Of a stretch of 57,291 nucleotides of DNA, positions 1 through 8,570 are shown one piece after another. A model generated the notes under the pieces. It ran no database searches, was not told where the DNA came from, and saw only the letters and a program-made list of their open reading frames with translations. The position numbers and the translations under genes were made by a program. Numbering within the stretch: the stretch's first letter is position 1; the number at the start of each line of letters is the position of its first letter. Source of the DNA: Lachnospiraceae bacterium (GTDB taxonomy: Bacteria > Bacillota > Clostridia > Lachnospirales > Lachnospiraceae); contig JAILJP010000090.1 of the NCBI GenBank assembly GCA_024694625.1, positions 1 through 57,291 on the forward strand, given 5' to 3'.

Positions 1-10
1 TTCTGCCGCA

Positions 11-478
11 AGATGTGTGCCTGACAAAGACTTGAGTAAATTAAATATGTGCTTTCTCAGAACTCAAGGTGAGCCGAGCGCTTTAAAGTGAGCTTAGTAA
101 AAAAGAAGCATGTTTTTTACAGATGTCGGTACGAGGTGCCACGGACGGCACCGAGAACACATAACCGAAATGGACTGAGATTGTGTGTGGTACCGACATC
201 TAAAAACATGCTTCGTCTTTTTTCTTAGCAAGCGGTGACTTAAGCCGGCTCACCTTGAGTTTTGAAAAGCGCCAAATAGAAATAACAAGTCTTTGTCCTT
301 GGCACACACTTGCTTCGAAGTGTAAATTGTTGTCCGGACACAAAAAGGATGCTCGTATTTAGCATCAAGAGATTCTAACATCCTTGCAAAATGGCAGCAA
401 GCGGGTGGGACAGCCCCAAAGGGGGATCATTTCATAGATTGTGAGTGGAAACAAAACCCCCAGCTCGGGGGTTTTTTA
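11..478 (+). ncRNA. Candidate large structured non-coding RNA
   Basis: There is no convincing reading frame here, but the stretch folds into one very long imperfect hairpin. Arms 15-21 and 301-307 (GTGTGCC/GGCACAC), 23-33 and 287-297 (11 bp), 61-76 and 246-261 (16 bp, perfect), 105-117 and 203-215 (13 bp), and 121-132 and 190-201 (12 bp, perfect) pair in nested order, separated by roughly symmetrical internal loops. The tip carries a small hairpin (135-149, GGTGCC/GGCACC) and a second arm. Downstream are a 10-nt palindrome (331-340) and a hairpin with arms AAGGATG/CATCCTT (about 345-386), then an intrinsic terminator. The strand comes from the terminator T-run. The 5' end may lie outside the window. 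I see no RNase P, tmRNA or SRP signature. Size and complexity recall the OLE/GOLLD/ROOL classes, but I cannot assign one. Confidence 0.5.
453..478 (+). terminator. Intrinsic terminator of the structured RNA
   Basis: AACCCCC and GGGGGTT pair around a 5-nt loop and are followed by TTTTTTATT. It lies upstream of the ybjQ start, so it ends the upstream RNA and not the ybjQ transcript. Confidence 0.8.
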
Positions 479-542
479 TTGGGGAAGTTATGGTAGAATG
501 GGATTCAGGATTTTGGGGTTTTATGGAATAAGGAGGAAGAGT

Positions 543-863
543 ATGATTTCTACAACAACACCTTCAATTGAAGGACATGACATTATTGCCTACAAAGGTA
601 TTGTATTTGGGGAAGTGGTTGCCGGTGTAAATGTAATCAAGGATATGGTTGCAGGACTTTCCAATTTCTTTGGAGGACGCTCCGGCACATACGAAGAAGA
701 ACTGATCCAAGCCAGACAAAATGCAATTCGCGAAATGGAAGAGCGTGCGGCTCAGATGGGCGCAAATGCAGTTGTAGGCGTGGATATTGATTATGAGGTT
801 TTAGGAGCTGACAACGGAATGCTGATGGTTACTGCCAGCGGTACTGCCGTAGTGATTCAATAA
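543..863 (+). CDS. ybjQ: YbjQ/UPF0145 family protein
   Basis: A 106-residue protein of the UPF0145 (YbjQ, DUF74) family, whose members are about 105 residues and form small ring-shaped oligomers of unclear function, sometimes called a heavy-metal-binding domain. The typical C-terminal half is present (YEEEL, then [13 protein letters not shown], then a glycine/alanine-rich end). I chose the ATG at 543 because AAGGAGGAAG lies just upstream and the protein then has family length. An earlier in-frame ATG at 441 would translate through the intrinsic terminator at 453-478 and is rejected. hflX starts 4 nt after its stop, so the two are probably cotranscribed. Confidence 0.9.
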   Translation: MISTTTPSIEGHDIIAYKGIVFGEVVAGVNVIKDMVAGLSNFFGGRSGTYEEELIQARQNAIREMEERAAQMGANAVVGVDIDYEVLGADNGMLMVTASGTAVVIQ

Positions 864-867
864 TTTT

Positions 868-1950
868 ATGAAAGACTATTCCACAGAAGAAAAAGAAAAA
901 TACATATTGATTGCCGTTTCAGACGGCGACACAGGTAAGACAAACGCATCCTTAGATGAGTTGGACCGGCTTTTGGATACTGCCGGTGGTGAAGGTGTTT
1001 ATCGTGTAATTCAAACCCTTCCTCATCCTAATTCCGCTACCTATGTGGGAACGGGAAAAGCAGAAGAACTTCGCTCTTTGGTAGAGGCGTATGAGGCAGA
1101 TGCCATTATTTCCGATGATGAACTTTCACCGGCGCAGTTGCGAAATTTATCTGATTTAACAGAGTGTAAAGTGATTGACCGAACCATGTTGATTTTGGAT
1201 ATCTTCGCAGCCCATGCCAAGACAAAAGAGGGAAAGATTCAGGTAGAGATGGCGCAGCTTTCTTATCGTTCCTCTCATTTGACCGGTATGGGAAAGGCAC
1301 TTTCCAGACTGGGTGGTGGAATTGGAACCCGTGGTCCCGGTGAAACAAAGCTGGAAACAGACCGAAGAACCATTCAAAAAAGAATGAGCCGACTTCGTAA
1401 AGAGATTTCCTCTATTAAGCAGGTGCGGGAGACCAATCGAAAGCAGCGTCAAAACAATCAGGTTCCGGTGGTGTCCATTATCGGATATACCAACGCAGGA
1501 AAATCTACTTTGCTGAACCGTTTGACAAAGGCGGATGTATTGGCGGAGGACAAGTTGTTTGCTACTTTAGACCCTACGACCAGAAGATGCGTACTTCCTG
1601 ACGGAAAGCGTATTTTATTCACCGATACGGTTGGATTTATTTCTAAATTGCCCCATCAGTTGATTGATGCCTTTCGCAGTACTTTGGAAGAGGCAAAGTA
1701 TGCAGATATTTTGTTGCATGTGGTGGATGCCTCCGATATTGATATGGAAGAGCATATGCAGGTGGTATATGAAACCTTATCCGTTCTTGGAATCAGTGGA
1801 AAGCCGATTATTACCGTATTTAATAAATCGGATTTAATCCTGCCGGAAGAAAAATTTTTGGATCAGAGGGCAACAAAATCCATTAAGATTTCTGCAAAAG
1901 AAAAAGAGAATATGAACGCCTTGTACGAGGCTTTGGAGGAGTTTTTGTAA
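868..1950 (+). CDS. hflX: GTPase HflX
   Basis: HflX is a GTPase that binds the 50S subunit and splits stalled ribosomes. The 360-residue protein has the N-terminal HflX domain (1-145), the glycine-rich linker GGGIGTRGPGETKLE (149-163), a helical coiled region, and a G domain with the P-loop GYTNAGKST (206-214), DTVG (253-256) and NKSD (319-322). It is shorter than the E. coli protein because the C-terminal extension is missing, as in many Firmicutes. No Shine-Dalgarno is evident, so translation is probably coupled to ybjQ, which ends 4 nt upstream. The stop codon lies inside the terminator hairpin. Confidence 0.95.
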   Translation: MKDYSTEEKEKYILIAVSDGDTGKTNASLDELDRLLDTAGGEGVYRVIQTLPHPNSATYVGTGKAEELRSLVEAYEADAIISDDELSPAQLRNLSDLTECKVIDRTMLILDIFAAHAKTKEGKIQVEMAQLSYRSSHLTGMGKALSRLGGGIGTRGPGETKLETDRRTIQKRMSRLRKEISSIKQVRETNRKQRQNNQVPVVSIIGYTNAGKSTLLNRLTKADVLAEDKLFATLDPTTRRCVLPDGKRILFTDTVGFISKLPHQLIDAFRSTLEEAKYADILLHVVDASDIDMEEHMQVVYETLSVLGISGKPIITVFNKSDLILPEEKFLDQRATKSIKISAKEKENMNALYEALEEFL

Positions 1951-1965
1951 ACTCCTCTTTTTTTT
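1936..1965 (+). terminator. Intrinsic terminator of ybjQ-hflX
   Basis: GAGGAGTTT and AAACTCCTC pair around TTGT and are followed by eight T. The hairpin includes the hflX stop codon. Confidence 0.9.
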
Positions 1966-2000
1966 GCAAATAAGGTCCTATTTTTTCTGGACTCGCGACC

Positions 2001-2030
2001 TTGTTTTTCCTATGTATAATTTTATATGAT
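2001..2030 (+). promoter_or_regulatory. Putative sigma-A promoter of the fucO-like gene
   Basis: TTGTTT (2001-2006), 18 nt, TATGAT (2025-2030). GTGAGAG begins 8 nt after the -10 box, resembling the start-region motif seen at other promoters here. An imperfect inverted repeat AAGGTC/GACCTT (1972-1977/1997-2002) overlaps the -35. Confidence 0.45.
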
Positions 2031-2094
2031 GAACAATGTGAGAGTTCTATTTTAATGAAATAGGATGAAATCGTTATATAAAGGAGGAAAAATT

Positions 2095-3240
2095 ATGGCA
2101 GTGAATCGATTTGTGTTAAACGGAATTTCTTACCATGGACATGGTGCCATCCAGGAAATTCCCGGAATCGTAAAATCAAAAGGATTTAAGAAGGCTTTCG
2201 TAGCATCTGATCCGGATTTGGTTAAGTTTGGTGTAACCGCTAAGATTACAGACTTACTTACTGAAAACGGTATTGCTTACGAGCTTTACTCAGAAATCAA
2301 ACCCAACCCTACCATCGAAAACGTTCAGCATGGTGTAGAGGCTTACAAAAACAGCGGTGCTGACTTTATGATTACCATTGGTGGTGGTTCTTCTATGGAT
2401 ACCGGTAAGGGAATCGGTATTATCGTAAACAACCCTGAATTTGCAGATGTTCGTTCTTTGGAAGGTGTTGCTCCTACAAAGAACCGTACCGTATTTACCA
2501 TCGCAGTTCCTACAACAGGTGGTACCGGTGCAGAATCTACCATTAACTACGTTATTACCGACGTAGAAAAGAAGAGAAAGTTCGTTTGTGTGGACCCTAA
2601 TGATATTCCTGATGTAGCAGTAGTAGATTCTGATATGATGTCTTCTATGCCCAAGGGATTAACAGCTTCTACCGGTATGGATGCTCTTACTCATGCAATC
2701 GAAGGCTATACCACAGCAGCTGCTTGGGAACTTTCCGACACCTTAAACCTTGAAGCAATCAAGTTAATCGGTGCAAACCTTCGCAAGGCTGTTGAAAATG
2801 ATCCTGACGGACGTGAAGGAATGGCTTTGGCTCAGTACGTTACCGCTATGGCTTACTCAAATGTAGGTCTTGGTATCGCTCATTCCATGGCCCATACCTT
2901 AGGTGCAGTTTATGACACTCCTCACGGAGTAGCTTGTGCCATGATGCTTCCCATCGTTATGGAATTCAATGCTGAAAACACAGGCGACAAATTCAAGAAC
3001 ATTGCAGAAGCTTTGGGTGTTGATACTACAGGTATGGATCAGGCTGCATACAGAAAGGCAGCAATCGATGCAGTACGTCAGCTTTCTGTTGATGTAGGTA
3101 TCCCTACAAAGCTTGAAAAATTAAAAGAAGAAGACTTGGATTTCTTATGCGAATCTGCTGCAGCAGATGCTTGTGCACCTGGAAATCCCAAGGCTGCATC
3201 CTTGGAAGATTTCAGAGAAATGTTCAAAAAACTTATGTAA
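2095..3240 (+). CDS. fucO: Iron-dependent alcohol dehydrogenase, lactaldehyde reductase (FucO) type
   Basis: A 381-residue NAD(H)-dependent, iron-activated group III alcohol dehydrogenase. The dinucleotide loop GGGSSMDTGKG is at 96-106. The Fe-ligand positions of E. coli FucO are matched exactly (D196, H200, H263, H277), and long blocks such as NNPEFADVRSLEG and KRRKFVCVD-like segments are nearly FucO. In E. coli FucO reduces lactaldehyde to 1,2-propanediol. Here the gene stands alone without fucose or rhamnose genes and has biased codons typical of high expression, so a general fermentative aldehyde or alcohol role is possible. The start at 2095 follows AAAGGAGGAAAAATT; an upstream ATG at 2065 would swallow that site. 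Confidence 0.9.
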   Translation: MAVNRFVLNGISYHGHGAIQEIPGIVKSKGFKKAFVASDPDLVKFGVTAKITDLLTENGIAYELYSEIKPNPTIENVQHGVEAYKNSGADFMITIGGGSSMDTGKGIGIIVNNPEFADVRSLEGVAPTKNRTVFTIAVPTTGGTGAESTINYVITDVEKKRKFVCVDPNDIPDVAVVDSDMMSSMPKGLTASTGMDALTHAIEGYTTAAAWELSDTLNLEAIKLIGANLRKAVENDPDGREGMALAQYVTAMAYSNVGLGIAHSMAHTLGAVYDTPHGVACAMMLPIVMEFNAENTGDKFKNIAEALGVDTTGMDQAAYRKAAIDAVRQLSVDVGIPTKLEKLKEEDLDFLCESAAADACAPGNPKAASLEDFREMFKKLM

Positions 3241-3270
3241 GATTTTCACAAAAAGCATATACGTTTTCAA

Positions 3271-3306
3271 AAGGGCGACTGTTTTTACTCAGTCGTCCTT
3301 TTTTCG
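3271..3306 (+). terminator. Intrinsic terminator after fucO
   Basis: An 11-bp stem (AAGGGCGACTG with CAGTCGTCCTT, one G-U) is followed by a T-run. Confidence 0.85.
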
Positions 3307-3391
3307 CGTATCAATACGAAACGTTTTGTGTTATTATAGACAAAGTGTGAGAAAAACGTTTAGAAATTCTTTTTAATAAACGGAGGAAAAA

Positions 3392-4777
3392 ATGGAAGAA
3401 AAAGATTACCGAATTGAGCACGATTCCATGGGAGAGGTCCGTGTCCCAAAAGATAAATTTTGGGGCGCTCAAACCCAGAGAAGCCATGAGAACTTTGAGA
3501 TTGGTGTGGGAGTGGAAACCATGCCAAAGGAGATTTTGAAAGCCTTTGGTATTCTGAAAAAAGCAGCGGCTTTGGCAAACCATGATTTGCAGCCACAGCG
3601 CATGACGGAAGATAAGTGCAGTACCATTGGTCGTGTTTGCGATGAAATGATAAGGGGAAATATGACAGAAGAGTTCCCTTTGGTAGTTTGGCAGACCGGC
3701 TCCGGTACTCAGTCCAATATGAACGTAAATGAAGTAGTGGCAAATAAGGGAAATCATCTTTTTGGAGATAAACTTTTGCATCCCAATGATGATGTAAATA
3801 TGAGTCAGTCCTCCAATGATACCTTTCCTACCGCCTTGCATATTGCATCAGCTTTGATGTTGGAAGAAAAGTTGCTTCCATCAGTTACTACTTTAATAGA
3901 AGAATTCAAACGCTTGGAAAAGGAAAATGAGGGAATTGTAAAAACCGGACGTACTCATTTGCAGGACGCGGTTCCCATTGCTTTTTCCCAGGAAATCAGC
4001 GGTTGGAGAAGCTCTTTGGAAAGAGATGTTGAGATGATTCAATTGTCTTTAAAGCCTTTAAAAGAATTGGCTTTGGGTGGCACTGCCGTAGGAACGGGAT
4101 TGAATGCGCCAGGAGGCTTTGATGAAAAGGTGGCATCTTATATTTCAACTATTACCGGTAGTGATTTTACTACCGCAGAAAATAAATTTCATGCCTTAAG
4201 CTCCAGAGATGAAGTGGTGTTTGCCCATGGAGCAGTAAAGGCTTTGGCTTGTGACATGATGAAGATTGCCAATGATGTACGTTGGCTTGCTTCCGGTCCC
4301 AGATGTGGTTTAGGGGAAATCACCATCCCTGCCAACGAACCGGGAAGTTCGATTATGCCCGGTAAGGTAAATCCCACACAATGTGAAGCTGTGACGATGG
4401 TGGCAGTTCAGGTTATGGGAAATGATACCGCCATTGGTGTGGCAGCATCTCAGGGAAATTTTGAATTAAATGTATTCTTACCTGTAATTGCTTACAACTT
4501 CACCCAGTCGGTACGTTTGTTGTCGGAGGCAATTTTGTCCTTCCACAAACATTGCATCGTGGGATTAAAGGCAAACAAAGAAAAAATGCATGAAAACCTA
4601 CATCGTTCTTTGATGTTGGTTACTGCTTTAAATCCTTACATAGGATATGAAAATGCAGCCAAATGTGCCCATAAGGCATTTGAGGAAAATATATCGTTAA
4701 AAGAAGCTTGCGTAGAATTGGGATTTCTAACAAGCGAACGCTTTGACGAAGTGTTCCATCCAGAAGAAATGGTTTAA
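3392..4777 (+). CDS. fumC: Fumarate hydratase class II
   Basis: Class II (iron-free) fumarase interconverting fumarate and L-malate. At 461 residues it has normal family length. It carries the superfamily signature GSSIMPGKVN (318-327), which holds the mobile catalytic serine loop, plus TGSGTQSNMNVNEV (102-115), SSNDTFPTA (about 140) and GRTHLQD (186-192). CGGAGG lies 5-6 nt before the ATG. It is flanked by a terminator upstream and a chemoreceptor 23 nt downstream. TATTAT at 3332-3337 is a possible -10, but I see no good -35. The alternative, aspartase, is less likely because the sequence follows FumC throughout. Confidence 0.95.
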   Translation: MEEKDYRIEHDSMGEVRVPKDKFWGAQTQRSHENFEIGVGVETMPKEILKAFGILKKAAALANHDLQPQRMTEDKCSTIGRVCDEMIRGNMTEEFPLVVWQTGSGTQSNMNVNEVVANKGNHLFGDKLLHPNDDVNMSQSSNDTFPTALHIASALMLEEKLLPSVTTLIEEFKRLEKENEGIVKTGRTHLQDAVPIAFSQEISGWRSSLERDVEMIQLSLKPLKELALGGTAVGTGLNAPGGFDEKVASYISTITGSDFTTAENKFHALSSRDEVVFAHGAVKALACDMMKIANDVRWLASGPRCGLGEITIPANEPGSSIMPGKVNPTQCEAVTMVAVQVMGNDTAIGVAASQGNFELNVFLPVIAYNFTQSVRLLSEAILSFHKHCIVGLKANKEKMHENLHRSLMLVTALNPYIGYENAAKCAHKAFEENISLKEACVELGFLTSERFDEVFHPEEMV

Positions 4778-4800
4778 AAAACTTGAGGGGGTTTTAAGAA

Positions 4801-6285
4801 ATGGAATATAAGGAACTGGTAAAAAAGAAGAATCGGATATTTATCATCACGCTGTTTATCTGTATTGTGTTGAGGGCTGTGGCAAATGCCTTTTTTATAC
4901 CGATTCCCACGATGTTGGCAATGATTGTTGCCGGTTTGGTGCTTACAGCAATTTTGGATGTGATATCAAAGTTTATCCCACCCATACCCATGATGTATTT
5001 GATGGTATTGTTGCTGACCACGTTATGTGTCATGTTGATGATTTCATTCCCGTGTACCACCAACTTTTTAATGTTCTTTTTAGCAATTTTTATGGTGGTG
5101 CTATATGAGGACATCAAACCCATCGTATTACAGTGTATCTGTTCCGGGGTTGGAATGATTTGGGCTTACATGAATTATCACGAACGCCTGGCAGAGTCTT
5201 GGGGCTTGGATGCTTTGGTAATGTGCGTGGTATATGTAATCAGTGCTATGTTGATTTACATTTCTCTTTGTCGTATGACAAGAGCACAGTTTGCTACCTT
5301 GCAGGCAACCAGTGAAAAAAGTGAAGCGGAATCCCAAAAGGCAAATGCCTTGGTAGGAGAGATTTCCAAATCTGTAAATGTTTTGGGAAGCACCAGTAGC
5401 AAAATCAATGATTCTATCGGAGTTACCAATCAGATTTCTTTGCAAATTGCAGAAGCAACAGAAGATGTTAGCCGTGTTACCACAGAGGAAGTTTCTGATG
5501 CCAATGAGATTCGAAGCATGGTAGCGGAAAGCGTTTCTCAGATTGAAGTGGTAGAAAAAACATCTTTAAATATGGAAAGTATTGCGGGAGACGCCAGCAG
5601 TATTGTAGACGAAGGAGGGAAAAAAGTTTTAGAGTTATCCAATGAAATGGACTCTTTAAAAAACCGTATGGATGGAGTTAGCCAGGCAGTAGCAGAGTTA
5701 AACGATGCCACCAATCAAATCGTCTCCATTTTGGCTACTTTAGATGAAATTACATCCCAGACCAATCTGCTTTCTTTGAACGCATCCATTGAAGCGGCAC
5801 GTGCCGGTGATGCAGGAAGAGGATTTGCGGTTGTAGCTACGGAAATCCGTACACTTTCAGAGAACTCCGCAAACTTTACAGCAGAGATTCACGATATTAT
5901 CAATGGGGTAAATGAACAGACACAAAAAGTTCGTCAGGAGATTGAAGCCGGAATGGAAACTGTGGATGTTTGTGCTACCCATGCAGTTACGGTGGATGAA
6001 TCCTTTAAGGAAGTATCCAACCATACGAAGCAAGTATATGATGAGGCCATGAGCATTGAGTCTCAGGCAAAGACATTGTCAGAGTTGTTAAATCACACAT
6101 TGACCAATGCCAACAATATTGTAGACAGTATTAATTCCACATCCGCAGCCATGGAACAGATTTCAGCCAGTGTTGCAAACCTAAATGGAAATATTGATTC
6201 CGTTGTGGAAGGATATAATGATATTGGAAACTTAACTCAGAATTTAATTGAAGTATCTTCTGCAGAACCTGCAACGGAAGAATAA
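4801..6285 (+). CDS. Methyl-accepting chemotaxis protein with polytopic membrane sensor
   Basis: A 494-residue chemoreceptor. Residues 12-160 hold about six hydrophobic helices with only short loops, so there is no large external ligand-binding domain. The cytoplasmic part (165-490) is a long coiled coil with the invariant hairpin tip [20 protein letters not shown] (317-336) that docks CheA/CheW. No clear HAMP domain separates membrane and signalling parts. The signal is presumably sensed inside or at the membrane (inference). GAGGGGG lies before the ATG. It follows fumC closely but may be independently expressed. Confidence 0.9.
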   Translation: MEYKELVKKKNRIFIITLFICIVLRAVANAFFIPIPTMLAMIVAGLVLTAILDVISKFIPPIPMMYLMVLLLTTLCVMLMISFPCTTNFLMFFLAIFMVVLYEDIKPIVLQCICSGVGMIWAYMNYHERLAESWGLDALVMCVVYVISAMLIYISLCRMTRAQFATLQATSEKSEAESQKANALVGEISKSVNVLGSTSSKINDSIGVTNQISLQIAEATEDVSRVTTEEVSDANEIRSMVAESVSQIEVVEKTSLNMESIAGDASSIVDEGGKKVLELSNEMDSLKNRMDGVSQAVAELNDATNQIVSILATLDEITSQTNLLSLNASIEAARAGDAGRGFAVVATEIRTLSENSANFTAEIHDIINGVNEQTQKVRQEIEAGMETVDVCATHAVTVDESFKEVSNHTKQVYDEAMSIESQAKTLSELLNHTLTNANNIVDSINSTSAAMEQISASVANLNGNIDSVVEGYNDIGNLTQNLIEVSSAEPATEE

Positions 6286-6286
6286 A

Positions 6287-6322
6287 AAGAAAAGGCAATC
6301 GGTAAAACCGATTGCCTTTTTG
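6287..6322. terminator. Bidirectional terminator between chemoreceptor and HU
   Basis: GGCAATCGGT pairs with ACCGATTGCC around AAA, with an A-run on the left and a T-run on the right. It can serve both convergent genes. Confidence 0.85.
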
Positions 6323-6335
6323 ATTGAAAGAACAA

Positions 6336-6611
6336 TTATTTGTTTACTGCATCCTTTAAAGCTTTTCCTGCCTTGAACTGAGGTACGGTAGAAGCTTTGA
6401 TCTTGATTTCAGCTCCGGTCTGAGGATTACGTCCGGTACGTGCAGCACGTTTAGAAGTCTGGAAAGTACCAAATCCTACTAACTGAACCTTGTCGTTTTT
6501 CTTTAATGTTTCGGAAACTGTTTCAACGAAAGCATCTACAGCTGCAGCTGCATCTTTCTTTGAAAGGTCTGCTTTTTTTGCAATTGCATCAACTAATTCT
6601 GTTTTGTTCAT
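6336..6611 (-). CDS. hup: HU family DNA-binding protein
   Basis: A 91-residue histone-like protein that bends and compacts DNA as a dimer. The start [13 protein letters not shown], the helical dimer core, and the arm region with [15 protein letters not shown] and PQFKAGK are canonical for HU. AAAGGAGAG stands before the ATG. Its promoter and a leader with two palindromes lie upstream, and it converges on the chemoreceptor gene across a shared terminator. Confidence 0.97.
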   Translation of the reverse strand: MNKTELVDAIAKKADLSKKDAAAAVDAFVETVSETLKKNDKVQLVGFGTFQTSKRAARTGRNPQTGAEIKIKASTVPQFKAGKALKDAVNK

Positions 6612-6627
6612 TTTTTTCTCTCCTTTA

Positions 6628-6660
6628 TTAATGAATACTATTTCATTAAAGGGGCTCCCC
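6628..6660 (-). promoter_or_regulatory. Palindromes in the HU leader
   Basis: TTAATGAA-TACTAT-TTCATTAA (6628-6649) is a perfect inverted repeat, directly followed by the palindrome AGGGGCTCCCCT (6649-6660). Both fall between the HU promoter and its ribosome binding site, so they can act as RNA hairpins or as operators. Confidence 0.5.
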
Positions 6661-6684
6661 TGGAAACCACCCTCAACAAGCCCT

Positions 6685-6713
6685 ATTTTAGCATATCCTG
6701 GGTGGAGTCACAA
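6685..6713 (-). promoter_or_regulatory. Sigma-A promoter of hup
   Basis: On the minus strand: TTGTGA (6713-6708), 17 nt, TAAAAT (6690-6685), with an extended -10 TGC just before it. GTTG begins 8 nt after the -10 box. Confidence 0.75.
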
Positions 6714-6805
6714 TCTTTTTTGCAAAAAGGGTTTATTGAAAAAACAATATGAATGGATTAACATAATGTTATATATTTATACTAGAATATACATGGGGGA
6801 GAATA

Positions 6806-6898
6806 ATGAAATATAAGAATGCACGCTTGATTACCTTTTGGCTTGCACTTATTTGTTGCGGATGCTACGGGGTATGTCTTGAAAACGGATTTTATTGA
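6806..6898 (+). CDS. Possible 30-residue hydrophobic peptide
   Basis: An ATG follows TGGGGGAGAATA and opens a 30-codon frame, MKYKNARLITFWLALICCGC then ten more residues. It has a basic start, one hydrophobic stretch and a cluster of cysteines resembling a short signal or lipoprotein leader. It ends 35 nt before the diguanylate cyclase. A one-base shift near codon 22 would extend the frame by 14 codons, so it could also be the remnant of a longer gene. Evidence is only the ribosome binding site and the composition. Confidence 0.3.
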   Translation: MKYKNARLITFWLALICCGCYGVCLENGFY

Positions 6899-6933
6899 AT
6901 TTGAAAAAATCTGGTTGTAAGTGGGGGTAGTCT

Positions 6934-8550
6934 ATGAAAAATACAAACTTAAGGGGACTTATCGTAAGTTATTTGACCCGTATTACAATCGTGATGATGG
7001 TTGTTATTTTTATCAGTTTTGCGCTTTTACAAATGCTCAGTGCAACCAATCAGGCAAGAAAAGACGCGTCCTCTATTTTCTATCAGATTGAACAGATTCT
7101 TACAAAAAATCAGGATGAGTTGGCGGAGTTAGAGACTTCCTATTCGGAGAGCTGTTTGAAAAACGCGGAATCCATAGCCTACATTCTCCAATATAATCCG
7201 GAAATATTGAATCAAAAAGATTTGGTGGAACTGTTTAAGGTTGCGGATTTTTGTCAGGTGGATGAAATACATGTTTTTGATCCCCGTGGAGAAATTATTT
7301 TTGGTACCAATCCGGAGTATTACGGATTTACCTTTGATTCCGGGGAACAAATGCAGTTTTTTAAACCTATGCTGTCTGATTATGATTTGGAACTTGTTCA
7401 GGATATTATGCCAAATACCGCAGAAGGAAAAATGGTACAGTATTCCGCAGTGTGGAGTCAAAATCGGAAGTTTATTCTCCAGGTTGGTATGTATCCCGAC
7501 AGTGTGTTGCAAACAATGGAAAAAAATGAGTTGCCCTACATTTTCTCTCTTTTACGAGCAAATTCAGGAGTTACGTTAATCGCCATTGATCCTGATAGTG
7601 GAGAAATCTTGGGCTGTACCGATGAAGCTTTGGTGGGATTAAACAAAACGGAAATCGGTTTGCCGGAGAAGTTGGACTATTCCAAACGTGGACAAATCAT
7701 GACCATTCATGATGACAGAAGTTTGGTGGTATTTACCAAGATTAATGATACCGCCATTGGCTACATAGAACCTACAGGGGTAATCTATCGGGGCATTTTC
7801 AGAATATATGTTTATTTTGCCCTTGGATTGCTTTGCATTTCCATCATTGTGGTTTTGGCAGTGGCTTACTGCATGGACCATTTTGTAATTGAAAACATAT
7901 ATGAAGTAAACCGAAAACTTCGCCGTATTACGGAAGGAGAGTTGGATGTAAAAGTAGATGTGGGCGACGGAAAAGAATTCCAGGAGCTGTCCTATCATAT
8001 CAATGAAATGGTGGACAGTCTGTTGACCACAAACGCCCAACTGTCGGAGGCAGTGGTTCAGATTGAAAAGGAAAGAGATATGGATTCTTTGACCAATCTT
8101 TTCAACCGACGTGGATTGGATTCCTACATGTCTGAGATGGAAAAACATCCGGAGGATTTGAAACATTGTGCTTTGATTATGGCAGATGCGGATGGATTAA
8201 AAAGCATCAACGACCAATATGGACATGAAGCCGGTGACCGTTACTTAAAAGCAGTGGCAGAAATTTTTGAAAAGTATGACACCAATGCCATTGGAGCCAG
8301 ACAGGGCGGAGATGAATTCGTTTTGTTCCTTTGGGGTTATGACAGTAAGGAGATGCTTCTGAATACATTGGAAGTGTTGAAAACCTGTCAGGATGGTTTG
8401 TACACCCAGATAACAGAAAAGGTTCAAAAGGAAATTCAATTCTCCATGGGATATGCTTTGGATGAAAATCATTTGGACTATCAGGAATTGTTAAAACAGG
8501 CGGATTCCAATATGTACGAAAATAAATCCCTACGAAAATCCGCACGATAA
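6934..8550 (+). CDS. Membrane-bound diguanylate cyclase (sensor-HAMP-GGDEF)
   Basis: A 538-residue cyclase making c-di-GMP from two GTP. TM1 is at about 12-33, an extracellular Cache-like sensor spans 34-285, TM2 lies at about 288-312, HAMP follows to about 365, and the GGDEF domain starts at MDSLTNLFNRRG (383). The active-site GGDEF is intact at 458-462 (RQGGDEF), so activity is expected. I see no RxxD inhibitory site in front of it. GTGGGGG precedes the ATG. It is followed 20 nt later by a double-receiver protein and then a hybrid kinase, probably one operon. The ligand of the sensor cannot be told from sequence. Confidence 0.9.
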   Translation: MKNTNLRGLIVSYLTRITIVMMVVIFISFALLQMLSATNQARKDASSIFYQIEQILTKNQDELAELETSYSESCLKNAESIAYILQYNPEILNQKDLVELFKVADFCQVDEIHVFDPRGEIIFGTNPEYYGFTFDSGEQMQFFKPMLSDYDLELVQDIMPNTAEGKMVQYSAVWSQNRKFILQVGMYPDSVLQTMEKNELPYIFSLLRANSGVTLIAIDPDSGEILGCTDEALVGLNKTEIGLPEKLDYSKRGQIMTIHDDRSLVVFTKINDTAIGYIEPTGVIYRGIFRIYVYFALGLLCISIIVVLAVAYCMDHFVIENIYEVNRKLRRITEGELDVKVDVGDGKEFQELSYHINEMVDSLLTTNAQLSEAVVQIEKERDMDSLTNLFNRRGLDSYMSEMEKHPEDLKHCALIMADADGLKSINDQYGHEAGDRYLKAVAEIFEKYDTNAIGARQGGDEFVLFLWGYDSKEMLLNTLEVLKTCQDGLYTQITEKVQKEIQFSMGYALDENHLDYQELLKQADSNMYENKSLRKSAR

Positions 8551-8570
8551 GTTTTGAATGGGGGAGCGTT

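Noticed and set aside
11-440. 6S RNA, tmRNA, SRP RNA or RNase P RNA
   Set aside because: None of the invariant sequences of these RNAs is visible; the symmetrical rod also differs from 6S in size.
441-542. N-terminal extension of YbjQ by 34 residues
   Set aside because: It would read through the terminator at 453-478, lacks a ribosome binding site, and makes the protein longer than the family.
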